DNA of 64,000 bases from CALANV01 sp036381615 (GTDB lineage Bacteria > Pseudomonadota > Alphaproteobacteria > CACIAM-22H2). Each line of letters begins with the position of its first letter. Position 1 is the stretch's first letter. A program made the position numbers and the translations under genes. Below, piece after piece: positions 21,892-30,773 of the stretch. The notes under the pieces are model-generated. The model saw nothing but the letters and a program-made list of their open reading frames with translations. It did no database searches and had not been told where the DNA came from. The stretch is taken from contig DASVCL010000014.1 in assembly GCA_036381615.1 (NCBI GenBank), positions 1 through 64,000 of the forward strand, in the 5' to 3' direction.

Positions 21892-22982
21892 CACACGGCC
21901 ATGCGTTCGTGCGGCACGGTTCGACCGCGTAGGATCGCGTCGAGCTGCCGCGCCCGGTGAGCGTAGGTGTGCTCAGCCAAGACCCGCGCCCGCGCCGCCG
22001 CGCCGATGCGACGCGCCCGAGCGGGATCCAGGGCGGCGAGATGCGATGCCACCTCGTCGCCCGAGCGGGCGACCAGAATTTCCCGGCCCGGCTCGAGGAA
22101 CTGCTCGATTCCCGGCCACATGTCGGTGATCAGGCATGCGCCTGCGCCGGCGGCCTCGAAGATCCGGGTCGGCGGCGAGAAACCATAGCTTGCCATGCTT
22201 GCCCGATTGACGTTGAGCACCGCCATCGACGAGCAGTTCAGGGCATTGTGCTGATGCGTGTAGACGTGACCGTGATAACGGACATTGGCCGGCCTCGGCT
22301 TGTCGGCCCATCCGCTGCCGCCGAGCAGAAATCGTCTGGCCGGGAGCGCTGCGGCCGCGAAGAAGAAGAACTCGTCCACGCGGGCCTCGCGGTCGGGGAG
22401 CCGGTTGCCGACGAAGCAGAGGTCCGCGACGAGGTCGGGGTCGGGGGCCACCGGATGATGCGTGGACGGATCGAGCGCGTTGTAGATCGGGATGCAGGCG
22501 CGTGCGCCGAGCGCCCGGTAGGCGGCAACCACCGGCTCGCCGCCGCCGTAGGTAAGGACCATGTCGTAGCGCGGGACGAGGTCGCGCAGCGGGTCGTGCG
22601 CGGCACGGTGCAGGCGATCGAGGGTGGCCGGCGCATCGACGTCCCAGAAGATCGCGACCGCGCCGGGCCGGCGGGCGGCGAGGACGCCGCTTTCGAGCCT
22701 GTCGTCGAAAACGCCGACACCGCTCGCCTTCACCAGAACGTCGGCGGCGCGGGCCTGATCGAGGACGTGATCGACCGCCGACTCCGCCGCGTCATAGACC
22801 ACGACCCTGGCCCATTCCGGCGCGGCGATGTCGCGATGGGATTGACGGTCGTAGGCATCGGGCTCGTAGAACGTGATCTGATGGCCGCACGCGGCAAGGG
22901 CACGCAGAAGGCCGCGATAATAGGTCGCCGCGCCATTCCAGTAGGCGGAAAGAAGGCTCGATCCGAAGAATGCGACATGCAT
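21891..22982 (-). CDS. CgeB-like glycosyltransferase (copy 2 of 3)
   Basis: This 363-aa paralogue has the same layout as its neighbours: FFGSSLLSAYWNGAATYYRG at the N-terminus, IFWDVDAPATL in the middle, and GFSPPTRIFEAAGAGACLIT near the C-terminus. The N-terminal WNGAATYYR is a shared family feature with the other two copies (WGNGHATTYR, WNHGNAHFLR). It overlaps the next gene's ATG by 1 bp and directly follows copy 3. Three related enzymes in a row suggest sequential sugar additions. Confidence 0.8.
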   Translation of the reverse strand: MHVAFFGSSLLSAYWNGAATYYRGLLRALAACGHQITFYEPDAYDRQSHRDIAAPEWARVVVYDAAESAVDHVLDQARAADVLVKASGVGVFDDRLESGVLAARRPGAVAIFWDVDAPATLDRLHRAAHDPLRDLVPRYDMVLTYGGGEPVVAAYRALGARACIPIYNALDPSTHHPVAPDPDLVADLCFVGNRLPDREARVDEFFFFAAAALPARRFLLGGSGWADKPRPANVRYHGHVYTHQHNALNCSSMAVLNVNRASMASYGFSPPTRIFEAAGAGACLITDMWPGIEQFLEPGREILVARSGDEVASHLAALDPARARRIGAAARARVLAEHTYAHRARQLDAILRGRTVPHERMAV

Positions 22983-24122
22983 TCAGGTGGCCTCGACGGC
23001 GAGCGGTTGGCGGTCGGGCGCCGCGTGCGCCGCGGCTGCGCCGAGATCCGCGCAGATTTCGAGGAGCGCATCGATCCTGTGGGCGCAGGTATGCCGGGCC
23101 CGAATGCGCGCGAGACCGTTCGCGGCAAGCGACGCGCGGAGATCCGCATCGGCGAAGAGCGCGCGCAGATGCCTCATCATCTCGATGCCGTTTCGCGCGA
23201 CCAGGAAGTCGTGGCGTCCGAACAGGCCCTCGGTGTCGCGCCACGACGCGGCGATGAGCGGAATGCCGCACGCGAGTGCCTCGAACATCCGGATCGTCGG
23301 GATGCCGGGCAGGGCGGTCACGTACTGGCGTCGCGGGACATGGACCGTCACATGGAACCGGGCGAAGGTTTCGGGCACGCGGTGATTGGGAAGATAGCCG
23401 CGATATTCGGCGCCGGCCGCTCTCAGCGCCCGGAGGCCGGAGGCGGGATACCGGACGCCATGGACGACGGGGCGCAGGCCAAGCGCGCGGGCGGGATCGA
23501 GCAGGAACTCGTGCAGCTCGGCCGAGCGCTCGTCGTCGCCCCAGTTACCGATCCAGACGAGGTGGCCGTCGCGCGCCGACGACGGGATGGGGCGGAAGAG
23601 CGTCGTATCGGCGGCCTCATGCCACGTCCAGGCACGCTGGGACCAGCCGTGGCGCAGGTAGATTTCGCGGATTGCCTCGCCGAAAGCGAGAACGCCGTCG
23701 TAGCCGTCAAGGTCGAGGCGCGCGATGTCGTCGCGCGCGCTGACGGACCGGTGATGGGTGTCATGGAAGAGGAGCCGGTATCGCCCGGTCTGGCGGCGAT
23801 GGCGGCCGATCCGCGCGACGAACACAGGATCCGTCCACTCGTGCACGATCACGACGTCGGCATCATCCAGAGCCTCGTCGAGGTCCAGCGCATATACCTC
23901 GTACTCGATGGAGTTGAGACCGGGGAATGCGGCCTGGAATTCGACGGCGGGATCGCGGCCGAGCTCGCGCGATAAACGGGTACGGCTCCATCCGCCGCGC
24001 GGCTCGTACACCGTCACGGCATGTCCGCGCCGCTTCAGCTCCCGGACGACGCCACGGAGGAAATGAGCGTTGCCATGGTTCCAGTCCGAGACCAGCGAGT
24101 GGCAGAACAGGACGAAGCGCAT
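22983..24122 (-). CDS. CgeB-like glycosyltransferase (copy 3 of 3)
   Basis: This 379-aa member has FCHSLVSDWNHGNAHFLRGV at the N-terminus and LPGIPTIRMFEALACGIPLI in the donor domain. It starts at ATG 24122, 11 bp after the GT4 gene; the longer frame to 24212 overlaps that gene and looks unconserved. The stop immediately precedes the ATG of copy 2 (22982), so translation is probably coupled. Confidence 0.8.
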   Translation of the reverse strand: MRFVLFCHSLVSDWNHGNAHFLRGVVRELKRRGHAVTVYEPRGGWSRTRLSRELGRDPAVEFQAAFPGLNSIEYEVYALDLDEALDDADVVIVHEWTDPVFVARIGRHRRQTGRYRLLFHDTHHRSVSARDDIARLDLDGYDGVLAFGEAIREIYLRHGWSQRAWTWHEAADTTLFRPIPSSARDGHLVWIGNWGDDERSAELHEFLLDPARALGLRPVVHGVRYPASGLRALRAAGAEYRGYLPNHRVPETFARFHVTVHVPRRQYVTALPGIPTIRMFEALACGIPLIAASWRDTEGLFGRHDFLVARNGIEMMRHLRALFADADLRASLAANGLARIRARHTCAHRIDALLEICADLGAAAAHAAPDRQPLAVEAT

Positions 24123-24132
24123 TCCCGGCCTT

Positions 24133-25269
24133 TCACCTGGACGTTGCAGCGAGTCGAACGGAACCCCGCCGGGCCGATGGCCGGTGCGCCAGTTCCGCGT
24201 ACGCCGCGGCATAGGCAGCCACCATGCGATCGACCGAATATCGTTGCGCGCGCCGCCATGCGCGCTTGCCCTGCGCGCGGAGACGATCCCTGTTCCGACA
24301 GAGCTCGTTCACGGCAGCGACCAGGTTTGCCGCGTCGTCAGGCGGCACGAAGATGGCGCACTCGTTCCACAATTCGCGGTGCGTGGGAATGTCGCTCAGC
24401 ACGAGGGCGCATCCGGAAAGAGCCGCCTCCAGCACCGCCAGCCCGAACGGTTCGTAGCGGGCGAGCGAGACGAAGATCGAGGCGCGCCCCATGGCCTCGC
24501 CCAGCGATGTTTCGTCGAGAAACCCAAGGGGGCGCAGATGTTTCGGCGCGAATTCCCGACGCTCGGGCGCGGATAGCGGACCGGCCAGGAATACGGGCCA
24601 GCGCAGGTCCGGGGCCGCCCGGTCGAGAGTCGCAATGTTCTTGGCCTCGTCCCAGGCCCGCCCTGCGGCAAGGACGAAAGGCTGCTTGAAATCGGGGGCG
24701 AAGGACGTCGGGTCACGGCCGTTCGGGATCACGCGCACCTCGGCATCAACGCCATGGATATGCCGGAGCGTCTCGCCGAAGGCCCGGGTCGGTGCGACGA
24801 CCAGATCGGCGCCTGCGATGCCCCTGTGCACGTGCAACAGGTAGTCGTTCCCTTCGTCGGGAAGGGGCGTCCGTTTCACGGCGGACCACCAGGAGGCGAC
24901 GCAGGAATGCGCGACGATCAGGCAGGGCGCAGACCATTCCTGCGCACCATGGGCATATCCGTTCAGATGCACGATATCGGGCGCGTACTGCCGGTCGAGC
25001 GCCAGCAGCCAGGCGCCCGCCTGCTCGACGTCGGCCGCTGCGTCATCCATCCATTCGAGACGGTAGTCCGCTTCGAGCAGAACGAGGCCGTCGATCGCCC
25101 GCGCGGCCGCCCGCTGCGCCGGCGAGGGACGCGGTCCCATCACCGCAAGGATCGTCCCGATCCCCCGTGCGCCAAGGCCCCGGGCAAGCGCAAGCGAATA
25201 GGTCCACACGCCGCCGACCGCATCGGCCGTCATGAGGACGCGAAGTGGCGTTCGCGCGGGCGGCGTCAT
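24133..25269 (-). CDS. GT4-family glycosyltransferase
   Basis: This 378-aa GT-B retaining glycosyltransferase begins with VLMTADAVGGVWTYSLALAR. The GT4 donor-binding features are PFVLAAGRAWDEAKN, PLGFLDETSLGEAMGRASIF and the E-x7-E motif region EPFGLAVLEAALSGCALVLS. Start ATG 25269 overlaps the radical SAM gene stop (25266-25268) as ATGA. It belongs to the glycan operon, and its specificity is unknown. Confidence 0.88.
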   Translation of the reverse strand: MTPPARTPLRVLMTADAVGGVWTYSLALARGLGARGIGTILAVMGPRPSPAQRAAARAIDGLVLLEADYRLEWMDDAAADVEQAGAWLLALDRQYAPDIVHLNGYAHGAQEWSAPCLIVAHSCVASWWSAVKRTPLPDEGNDYLLHVHRGIAGADLVVAPTRAFGETLRHIHGVDAEVRVIPNGRDPTSFAPDFKQPFVLAAGRAWDEAKNIATLDRAAPDLRWPVFLAGPLSAPERREFAPKHLRPLGFLDETSLGEAMGRASIFVSLARYEPFGLAVLEAALSGCALVLSDIPTHRELWNECAIFVPPDDAANLVAAVNELCRNRDRLRAQGKRAWRRAQRYSVDRMVAAYAAAYAELAHRPSARRGSVRLAATSR

Positions 25270-26555
25270 TGCGGTGCCGCGCCGGTCTCAAGCTCGTGCA
25301 GCGGAAGCGGCTGGCGCTCCTGTATGTCGCTGAAGCTCGCATAACGCGTGAGGTAATGGTCGAGCGCACGCTCCCATGCCGCGTCGTCGGGCAGACCCCA
25401 CAGCTTGCGGTAGTCCGGAGAACCGGGATATGGAAAGAGCGGCACCGGGTCGTTCGCCCACACGCCGTGGTCGCGGAGCATGTCGCGCCACCGCGCAATT
25501 TCGCGCGGATCGTCGGTGCCACTCAGGATAAGGTTGGCCTGGACGAAGGGGACGTGTTGCTTGGCGAAAATCAGCCGCTCGGTAAGCTCGTCGGTCGAAA
25601 TCCGGCAATCCTTGTCGAGCACGTCGCGACCCTCGGGCGTCAGGCTTTCGACACCTGCCTCGATCGATACGCAGCCGGCAGCGCCCAGCAGCTCGATCAT
25701 GTCGTGCTTCCACAGATCGATGCGGGTTTGCACCCCGAACTTGAACGGCCGTTCGACCAGCGCCTCGAGAAGCGGACGGTTGGGAAGAAAGATCTCGTCA
25801 ATGAAATACACGTAGGCGGCGCCCTGTGCGACGAGACGGTCGATCTCTTCCAGCAGGATCGGCAACCGGCGCCGACGGTATTTGTCCCGGAAGTTTTCCT
25901 TGGCACAGAACGAGCAGTGATACGGACAGCCTCTCGAGGCTTCGACCTCGACGCCGGGGTCGACGGGGGCGATATCGAACCGGTGATGATGGTGACGATG
26001 GCACCGGATCCAGTCATCGGGCCAGGACAGCGCCGGCAGATCGACGAATGTCCCGGCATGCGGTCCGCCCTGAACCCGGACATCGCCGTCCTCCGCGTAG
26101 CAGATGGACGGGATGTCGCGCCAGCTCTCGGCCAGCAGGCGGGGGACGATCTCTTCGCATTCACCCATCACGACGACGTCGACACCGAGTTTTCTCAGGG
26201 CGGTCTGCGGGGTCGTCGACCCGTGCGGACCCACCGCGATCCGAACTCCGGCGACATCCGCCACGCGCTGCAGGACCGCCCGCGGCACGCGCAGCTCCGG
26301 CGGCGCGCAGCGCCAAAAAAGATAGGTCGGTGCGGTCGTGACCACCGTCGCATCCGGCGCGAAATCGGCCACGGCGTTCCGCACCGCATTGAGCGGGAGG
26401 TCATGCAGATGCGCGTCGAAGATCGCCGCCTCGTGTCCGGCACGTTCCAGCAGAAGCTTCGTGTAACCGAGCTCGAGCGGCAGGTGAGGCTCGCGACAGC
26501 CGAAGTAGATGCTGCCGGCAAAGTTCCAGTTCGGATTTATCAGGGCGACTTTCAT
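25266..26555 (-). CDS. B12-binding-domain radical SAM enzyme
   Basis: This 429-aa protein has an N-terminal cobalamin-binding-type domain (about residues 1-140, with LELGYTKLLLERAGHE and VAVGPHGSTTP-like strings, VVMGECEEIV). A radical SAM domain follows, with the cluster motif C-x3-C-x2-C in RGCPYHCSFCAKENF (about 207-214), then VYFIDEIFLPN and SIEAGVESLTPEG. Such enzymes methylate or rearrange unactivated carbons. Within a glycosyltransferase/epimerase operon, a sugar or lipid-linked sugar is the likely substrate. ATG 26555 overlaps the epimerase stop as ATGA. It resembles what I recall as the 'rhizo-twelve' radical SAM group, but that is memory and unverified. Confidence 0.85.
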   Translation of the reverse strand: MKVALINPNWNFAGSIYFGCREPHLPLELGYTKLLLERAGHEAAIFDAHLHDLPLNAVRNAVADFAPDATVVTTAPTYLFWRCAPPELRVPRAVLQRVADVAGVRIAVGPHGSTTPQTALRKLGVDVVVMGECEEIVPRLLAESWRDIPSICYAEDGDVRVQGGPHAGTFVDLPALSWPDDWIRCHRHHHHRFDIAPVDPGVEVEASRGCPYHCSFCAKENFRDKYRRRRLPILLEEIDRLVAQGAAYVYFIDEIFLPNRPLLEALVERPFKFGVQTRIDLWKHDMIELLGAAGCVSIEAGVESLTPEGRDVLDKDCRISTDELTERLIFAKQHVPFVQANLILSGTDDPREIARWRDMLRDHGVWANDPVPLFPYPGSPDYRKLWGLPDDAAWERALDHYLTRYASFSDIQERQPLPLHELETGAAPQ

Positions 26556-27685
26556 GCGGTGAGTCGCTCCGATTCCAGCGTCGCTGCAGGCCGGTGGCGG
26601 GTTTCGAGCCATTCGACCAGCCTTCTGACACCGGTCCGGGCATCCATGGTCGGATGCCATCCGGTCGCGGCAGCGAACTTGCGCGTATCCGAAACGTAGT
26701 ATTGCTGGTCGCCGGCCCGCGCCGGCCCGTGCCGGAGTTTGGGCGGCCGGCCCGTCAATTGTCCGAGATCGTCGAGCAGCTCGAGGAGGCTGATCGCGTT
26801 CGCGGGACCGCCGCCGATGTTGAAGGCCTGACCCGAGACCCTCTCGATCCGGGATGCGGCGAGGAGATAGGCGTCCAGAACATCGTCGATGAACAGAATG
26901 TCGCGAACCTGCCGGCCGTCGCCGTAGATCGTGATCGGTCGGCCCGTCAGCATCGAAATGGCGAAATGTGCGACCCAGCCCTGGTCCTCGGTGCCGAACT
27001 GGTGCGGCCCATAGAGACAGCTCATCCGGAATACGACGGTCGGCAAGCCGAACATGCGTGCGTAATCCAGGACATACTGGTCGGCGGCGCCTTTCGAGCA
27101 TCCGTACGGGCTGTAGAGCGACAGCGGCTGCCGTTCGGACACGCCGTGGCGCGCGATCTCGGGATCGAGCGGCTCATAGCGCGTCGCCCGGGCCGTAACG
27201 ACCACGTCTTCCAGCGTCCCGTAGACCTTGTTCGTCGACGCGAATACGAGCGGGATGGGTCGCTGTCGCGCCCGCAGCGCCTCGAGCAGGTTGAGGGTGC
27301 CGCGCGCATTGATCTCGAAATCGCCGATCGGGTCGACGAGGCTCGTCGTCACGGCGACCTGCGCGGCGAAGTGGAACACGAGGTCGGCAGCCGCAACGGC
27401 GCCGCTCAACATCCGTGCATCGCGGATGTCGGCAAGCTGGACCTGGATCCGGGAGCCGTGACGGTGCTGCAGCCAGACGATGTTCTTCTCGACCTCCGGC
27501 CGGGCGAGGCTGTCGTAGATGATGACGGTGCAGCCTTCGCTGGCGAGCCGATCGGCGAGATTGCATCCCAGGAAGCCGGCGCCGCCCGTGATCAGGGCGA
27601 TGTTGCCGCCGCCATTTGCCTGGCGCGTACGGACCGGCGTCTGCGCGCCGCCGGAGCCATTCGTGCTGCGACGGCGGGACTTCAT
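26552..27685 (-). CDS. NAD-dependent epimerase, CDP-paratose 2-epimerase-like
   Basis: This 377-aa extended SDR has its NAD site at ITGGAGFLGCNLADRL (about residue 33). FASTNKVYGTLEDV is a string typical of CDP-paratose 2-epimerase relatives, and the Tyr-x3-Lys pair lies in SPYGCSKGAADQYV. It would change the stereochemistry of a nucleotide sugar. ATG 27685 overlaps the next epimerase's stop as ATGA; about 54 residues of upstream frame are unconserved and overlap that gene. The N-terminal 30 residues, rich in Arg, Ser and Gly, are not part of the fold. The exact sugar is not predictable. Confidence 0.83.
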   Translation of the reverse strand: MKSRRRSTNGSGGAQTPVRTRQANGGGNIALITGGAGFLGCNLADRLASEGCTVIIYDSLARPEVEKNIVWLQHRHGSRIQVQLADIRDARMLSGAVAAADLVFHFAAQVAVTTSLVDPIGDFEINARGTLNLLEALRARQRPIPLVFASTNKVYGTLEDVVVTARATRYEPLDPEIARHGVSERQPLSLYSPYGCSKGAADQYVLDYARMFGLPTVVFRMSCLYGPHQFGTEDQGWVAHFAISMLTGRPITIYGDGRQVRDILFIDDVLDAYLLAASRIERVSGQAFNIGGGPANAISLLELLDDLGQLTGRPPKLRHGPARAGDQQYYVSDTRKFAAATGWHPTMDARTGVRRLVEWLETRHRPAATLESERLTA

Positions 27686-28800
27686 GCCATCAGCCTCCGG
27701 CGAACGAGCTCCTCCGCCGCGCGCTCCGTTTGGTCTTCGGCCTGCTGCGTGTTCAGCCAGTCCACGAGCTCGCTCAGGCCCTGGTCGAAACTCACCTGCG
27801 GTTCGAAGCCCAGCACCTCGCGCGCAAGCGAAATATCGGCAAAACAATGTCGAATGTCGCCCACGCGATAGCGTCGGGTTATCTCCGGGGCGAGTTCCGG
27901 CCGCCCCATGACGGCGGCCAGCCGCCGTGCGACCTCCTCGATGGTGAAGCTTTCGCCGCTGCCGACGTTCACCACACGACGGTCAGCGTGCGGCGACTCC
28001 AGGGCGAGGCGGCAGGCCCGCGCGACGTCGCGGACATGGACGAAATCGCGGCGCTGTCGGCCGTCCTCGAAGACCAGGGGGCGGCGCCCGTTGAGCAGAC
28101 GCGACGCGAAGATCGCGAGGACGCCGGTATATGGATTGGAAAGCGCCTGACGGGTGCCATAGACGTTGAAGAAGCGGAGCGCCACGGCCGGAATCCGATA
28201 GGCGCCGCCGATCAGCAGGCACATGCGCTCCTGAACGTATTTCGACAAGGCGTAGACCGACGCCAGATCGGGCCGCTTGCTCTCGGGTGTCGGCACGGGT
28301 ACGAGCTCCCGCCCGGACGAGTCGAACAGATCCCAGCGGCCTTGAGTCACCTCAGCAGTCGACCGCAAGCCGGTCTCGACCAGCGTGCCGTCGGCGCGTC
28401 GGTACAAACCTTCGCCATAGATGCTCATGGACGAGGCGACAACCAGACGTTCGACGGGACGATCGATCAGCGCCTGCAGGAGGACGGCGGTCCCGAGGTC
28501 GTTGACGGCGACGTAGTCGGTCACCTGATACATGCTCTGTCCGACCCCGACCATCGCAGCAAGATGGAAGACGGCGTCGACGTCGGCGAGCGCGCGCTGC
28601 ATCTGTGCGGGATCGCGGACGTCGCCGTGAACGAGTTCGACGGCGCGCGGCAGATAATCGGGCCAAGCGCCGTGCCGGCCGTGCACCTGCGGAATCAGGT
28701 TATCGAAAATTCTGACGTCATATCCGTTGGCGATGAGTTCGTCTGCGAGATGTGAGCCAATGAAGCCAGCGCCGCCGATGATCAATACGGTTCTGATCAT
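27682..28800 (-). CDS. NAD-dependent epimerase, dTDP-L-rhamnose 4-epimerase-like
   Basis: This 372-aa extended SDR has a Rossmann motif IIGGAGFIGSHLADELI (about residue 6) and VVASSMSIYGEGLY, with the catalytic Tyr/Lys in SVYALSKYVQER. The string DNLIPQVHG and the overall layout fit the dTDP-L-rhamnose 4-epimerase group. It is the first gene of the operon that runs leftward to 20782. ATG 28800 was chosen because the glycine motif starts a few residues later; the extra 44 N-terminal codons of the longer frame look non-coding and lie over direct repeats. Confidence 0.83.
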   Translation of the reverse strand: MIRTVLIIGGAGFIGSHLADELIANGYDVRIFDNLIPQVHGRHGAWPDYLPRAVELVHGDVRDPAQMQRALADVDAVFHLAAMVGVGQSMYQVTDYVAVNDLGTAVLLQALIDRPVERLVVASSMSIYGEGLYRRADGTLVETGLRSTAEVTQGRWDLFDSSGRELVPVPTPESKRPDLASVYALSKYVQERMCLLIGGAYRIPAVALRFFNVYGTRQALSNPYTGVLAIFASRLLNGRRPLVFEDGRQRRDFVHVRDVARACRLALESPHADRRVVNVGSGESFTIEEVARRLAAVMGRPELAPEITRRYRVGDIRHCFADISLAREVLGFEPQVSFDQGLSELVDWLNTQQAEDQTERAAEELVRRRLMA

Positions 28801-29168
28801 AATTGCGTCGGATGTTCGGACGGTGGGAGTTCGGACGGTGAGGACGCTGGGAAAACGCAGCCATATCCGGGTTGTTCCGTTCACGGACGGCAACGGCGCA
28901 CGGCGACGATTGCGACGGACATGCATCGACAACTGTCAGATGCGAGTCCTTGGACATTCCCGTAATACGTTCGGCGCTGCGCGAGACCGTTGAGGTAAGT
29001 CATCGGCGCGGACCACTTCGCCCGCGTTTCAAATCGTTGCCGGCTACGCTGGTGTCGGTTCGAAAAACGATCCGAGCGGGATCGTGCGGCGGACGACGCC
29101 GTTTCGAGGAACAATTTCGATTACGGCACGGTTCGTATCCGAGCTAAAGCTTTTGAGGAGTCGTCGTC
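28801..29168. other. promoter region between glycan operon and membrane-protein gene
   Basis: The 368 bp between divergent genes contain no gene. The part nearest the glycan operon has two direct repeats (28814-28840). No convincing -35/-10 pair could be singled out on either strand. Confidence 0.45.
28814..28840. repeat. 12-bp direct repeats upstream of the glycan operon
   Basis: GTTCGGACGGTG occurs at 28814-28825 and 28829-28840, 15 bp apart start to start and 14-40 bp upstream of the first operon gene. The repeats could bind an activator or repressor. Confidence 0.5.
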
Positions 29169-30056
29169 ATGGTTCGGGCAACCACGTACGAGAGTTCCGG
29201 GGCCGCGACCACGGTCGTCACACCTTCGCTGGCGACGCGCGTGCGAATGATCTCGTGGGGTGCCGTATTCGCCGGAGTCGTGATCTCTCTCATCACGCAG
29301 TTCCTGCTCAGCATGCTCGGCGTCGGGATCGGCGTCAGCACGATCGACCCGGCGACCGCAGGCACGCCGGAGGCGGGAACGTTCTCGATCGCCGGTGCGA
29401 TATGGTGGACCGTGTCCGGGATCATCTCCGCCTTCGTCGGCGGCTGGGTGGCCGCACGTCTGTCTGGTGTGCCGATTGCGACGTCGGCGTCACTCCATGG
29501 TCTGGTCACCTGGGCGACGACGATGCTCGTCGTGTTCTATCTGCTGACGAGTGCTGCCGGCGCATTGATCGGTGGCGCATTCGGCGTAATGAGCAACGTG
29601 ATGTCGGGCCTGGGGCAGACGGCGCAGGCCGTCGTGCCGCAGCTGGCCGACGCCACGCAGGGCCCCTTGGCCGAGCTCCGGCAGGAGATCGAAGGCGTCA
29701 TCCGCGGCACCGATCAGGCGCAGCAGGCCGAGTCACTGACGACAACCACGCGCGTGGTAACGGCAGACGATCTCTCGCCTGCCGAACGGGATCAGGCCGC
29801 GGGCGCGCTCGCACAGCAGGCCGGCATTTCGCAGGATGAGGCGCGCAACCGCATCGACCAGTGGCGCGAGACCTATCGCCGCAATGCCGAGCAGCTGCAG
29901 CAGCAGGCTCGCCAGACGGCAGAGATGACGGCGCGTGTCGTTTCCAGGGCGGCGATCTACGGGTTCATCGCACTGGTCCTGGGCGCCATCGCGGGCACCT
30001 TGGGCGGGCGCGCCGGACGGCCGGAGGAGCAGGAATTGGCGACTCCTGCCGACTGA
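29169..30056 (+). CDS. hypothetical four-helix membrane protein
   Basis: This 295-aa protein has hydrophobic segments at about residues 28-52, 75-98, 110-140 and 262-285. Between the third and fourth is a soluble Gln/Ala-rich, probably coiled-coil stretch (about 150-255; for example RNAEQLQQQARQTAEMTARV). I do not recognise a functional family; similar proteins occur in alphaproteobacteria as uncharacterised membrane proteins. ATG 29169 has GAGGAG about 8 nt upstream. It is a single gene convergent with mlaC-like, with a strong hairpin between them. Confidence 0.75.
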   Translation: MVRATTYESSGAATTVVTPSLATRVRMISWGAVFAGVVISLITQFLLSMLGVGIGVSTIDPATAGTPEAGTFSIAGAIWWTVSGIISAFVGGWVAARLSGVPIATSASLHGLVTWATTMLVVFYLLTSAAGALIGGAFGVMSNVMSGLGQTAQAVVPQLADATQGPLAELRQEIEGVIRGTDQAQQAESLTTTTRVVTADDLSPAERDQAAGALAQQAGISQDEARNRIDQWRETYRRNAEQLQQQARQTAEMTARVVSRAAIYGFIALVLGAIAGTLGGRAGRPEEQELATPAD

Positions 30057-30104
30057 CCGTATTCCGACGACGGCACGCCATCGTTCGCCAGCCTGAAAGG
30101 CGGC

Positions 30105-30131
30105 GGCCGGGCACCGGGCCGGTGCCCGGCC
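30105..30131. terminator. GC-rich hairpin between convergent genes
   Basis: GGCCGGGCACCGG and CCGGTGCCCGGCC are exact reverse complements around a single base, giving a very stable stem between the convergent genes ending at 30056 and 30155. No T-run follows, so termination is likely but unproven. Confidence 0.6.
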
Positions 30132-30154
30132 GCGGCATCCATGACGGGGCAGGG

Positions 30155-30751
30155 CTACTGCGATGCCTTCGCGCGCAAGGTACGTATCAGCCCGTCCATG
30201 CCCTCGCGCTGCACGACCGACGTAAAGTCGGAACGCTGCGTCACCAGCAGGCTGACACCCTCGATGATGATATCGACGATCCGCATTCCGTTATCAGTCT
30301 GGCGGACCCGCCATTCATAGTTCAGTGGCGCCGAGTTTCCGCGCAAGATCTCGGTTCGGGCGAGATAATCACCGTCGCCGAGATCGCGCACGTTCGTAAT
30401 GTTGAAACCGCTCACCGTCTCGTCGGCGAGCCGGCGGGCGTATGACCGCGTGACGAAATCGGTGAATGCCGCCAGGAATTCCTTTCGCTGCTGCGCGCTT
30501 GCCGTGTTCCAGTAACGGCCGAGTATGAACCGGCCGATTGCCTCGAAATCGAAGCCACGCCGGAAAACCTCCTCGAGGCGCTCGGCCTTCGCCGATGCAG
30601 GCTGCTCCGACTGAAGAATGCCGATGGCCTCGTTGCCCAGCTCGTCGATGAATGCCCGCGCCGCCTGAGGCGACGCGTCGGCAGAGCCAGGAAAGAGGCC
30701 TGCGGTCGATGCGGCGGCGAGGAAGGCAAGGAAGGAGCGTCTGCTCTGCAT
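30155..30751 (-). CDS. MlaC/Ttg2D-family lipid-transport auxiliary protein, Tat signal
   Basis: This 198-aa periplasmic protein of the MlaC family carries phospholipids between membranes in the Mla system. The N-terminus SRRSFLAFLAAASTAGLF has the twin-arginine pattern RRxFL, so Tat export is expected. Mature-domain features are FDFEAIGRFILGRYWNTAS, VTRSYARRL and NYEWRVRQTDNGMRIVDIII. No mlaDEF genes are nearby, so it is an orphan here. ATG 30751 is chosen because the Tat motif follows at once; the longer frame lacks a signal. It lies 22 bp after otsA in the same direction, probably as one transcript. Confidence 0.85.
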   Translation of the reverse strand: MQSRRSFLAFLAAASTAGLFPGSADASPQAARAFIDELGNEAIGILQSEQPASAKAERLEEVFRRGFDFEAIGRFILGRYWNTASAQQRKEFLAAFTDFVTRSYARRLADETVSGFNITNVRDLGDGDYLARTEILRGNSAPLNYEWRVRQTDNGMRIVDIIIEGVSLLVTQRSDFTSVVQREGMDGLIRTLRAKASQ

Positions 30752-30773
30752 GCGGTATTCTCTCGGTCGACAG

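Noticed and set aside
21957..23975. Plus-strand frame of 670 codons opposite the CgeB-like genes
   Set aside because: Shadow of three glycosyltransferase genes with coherent overlaps on the other strand.
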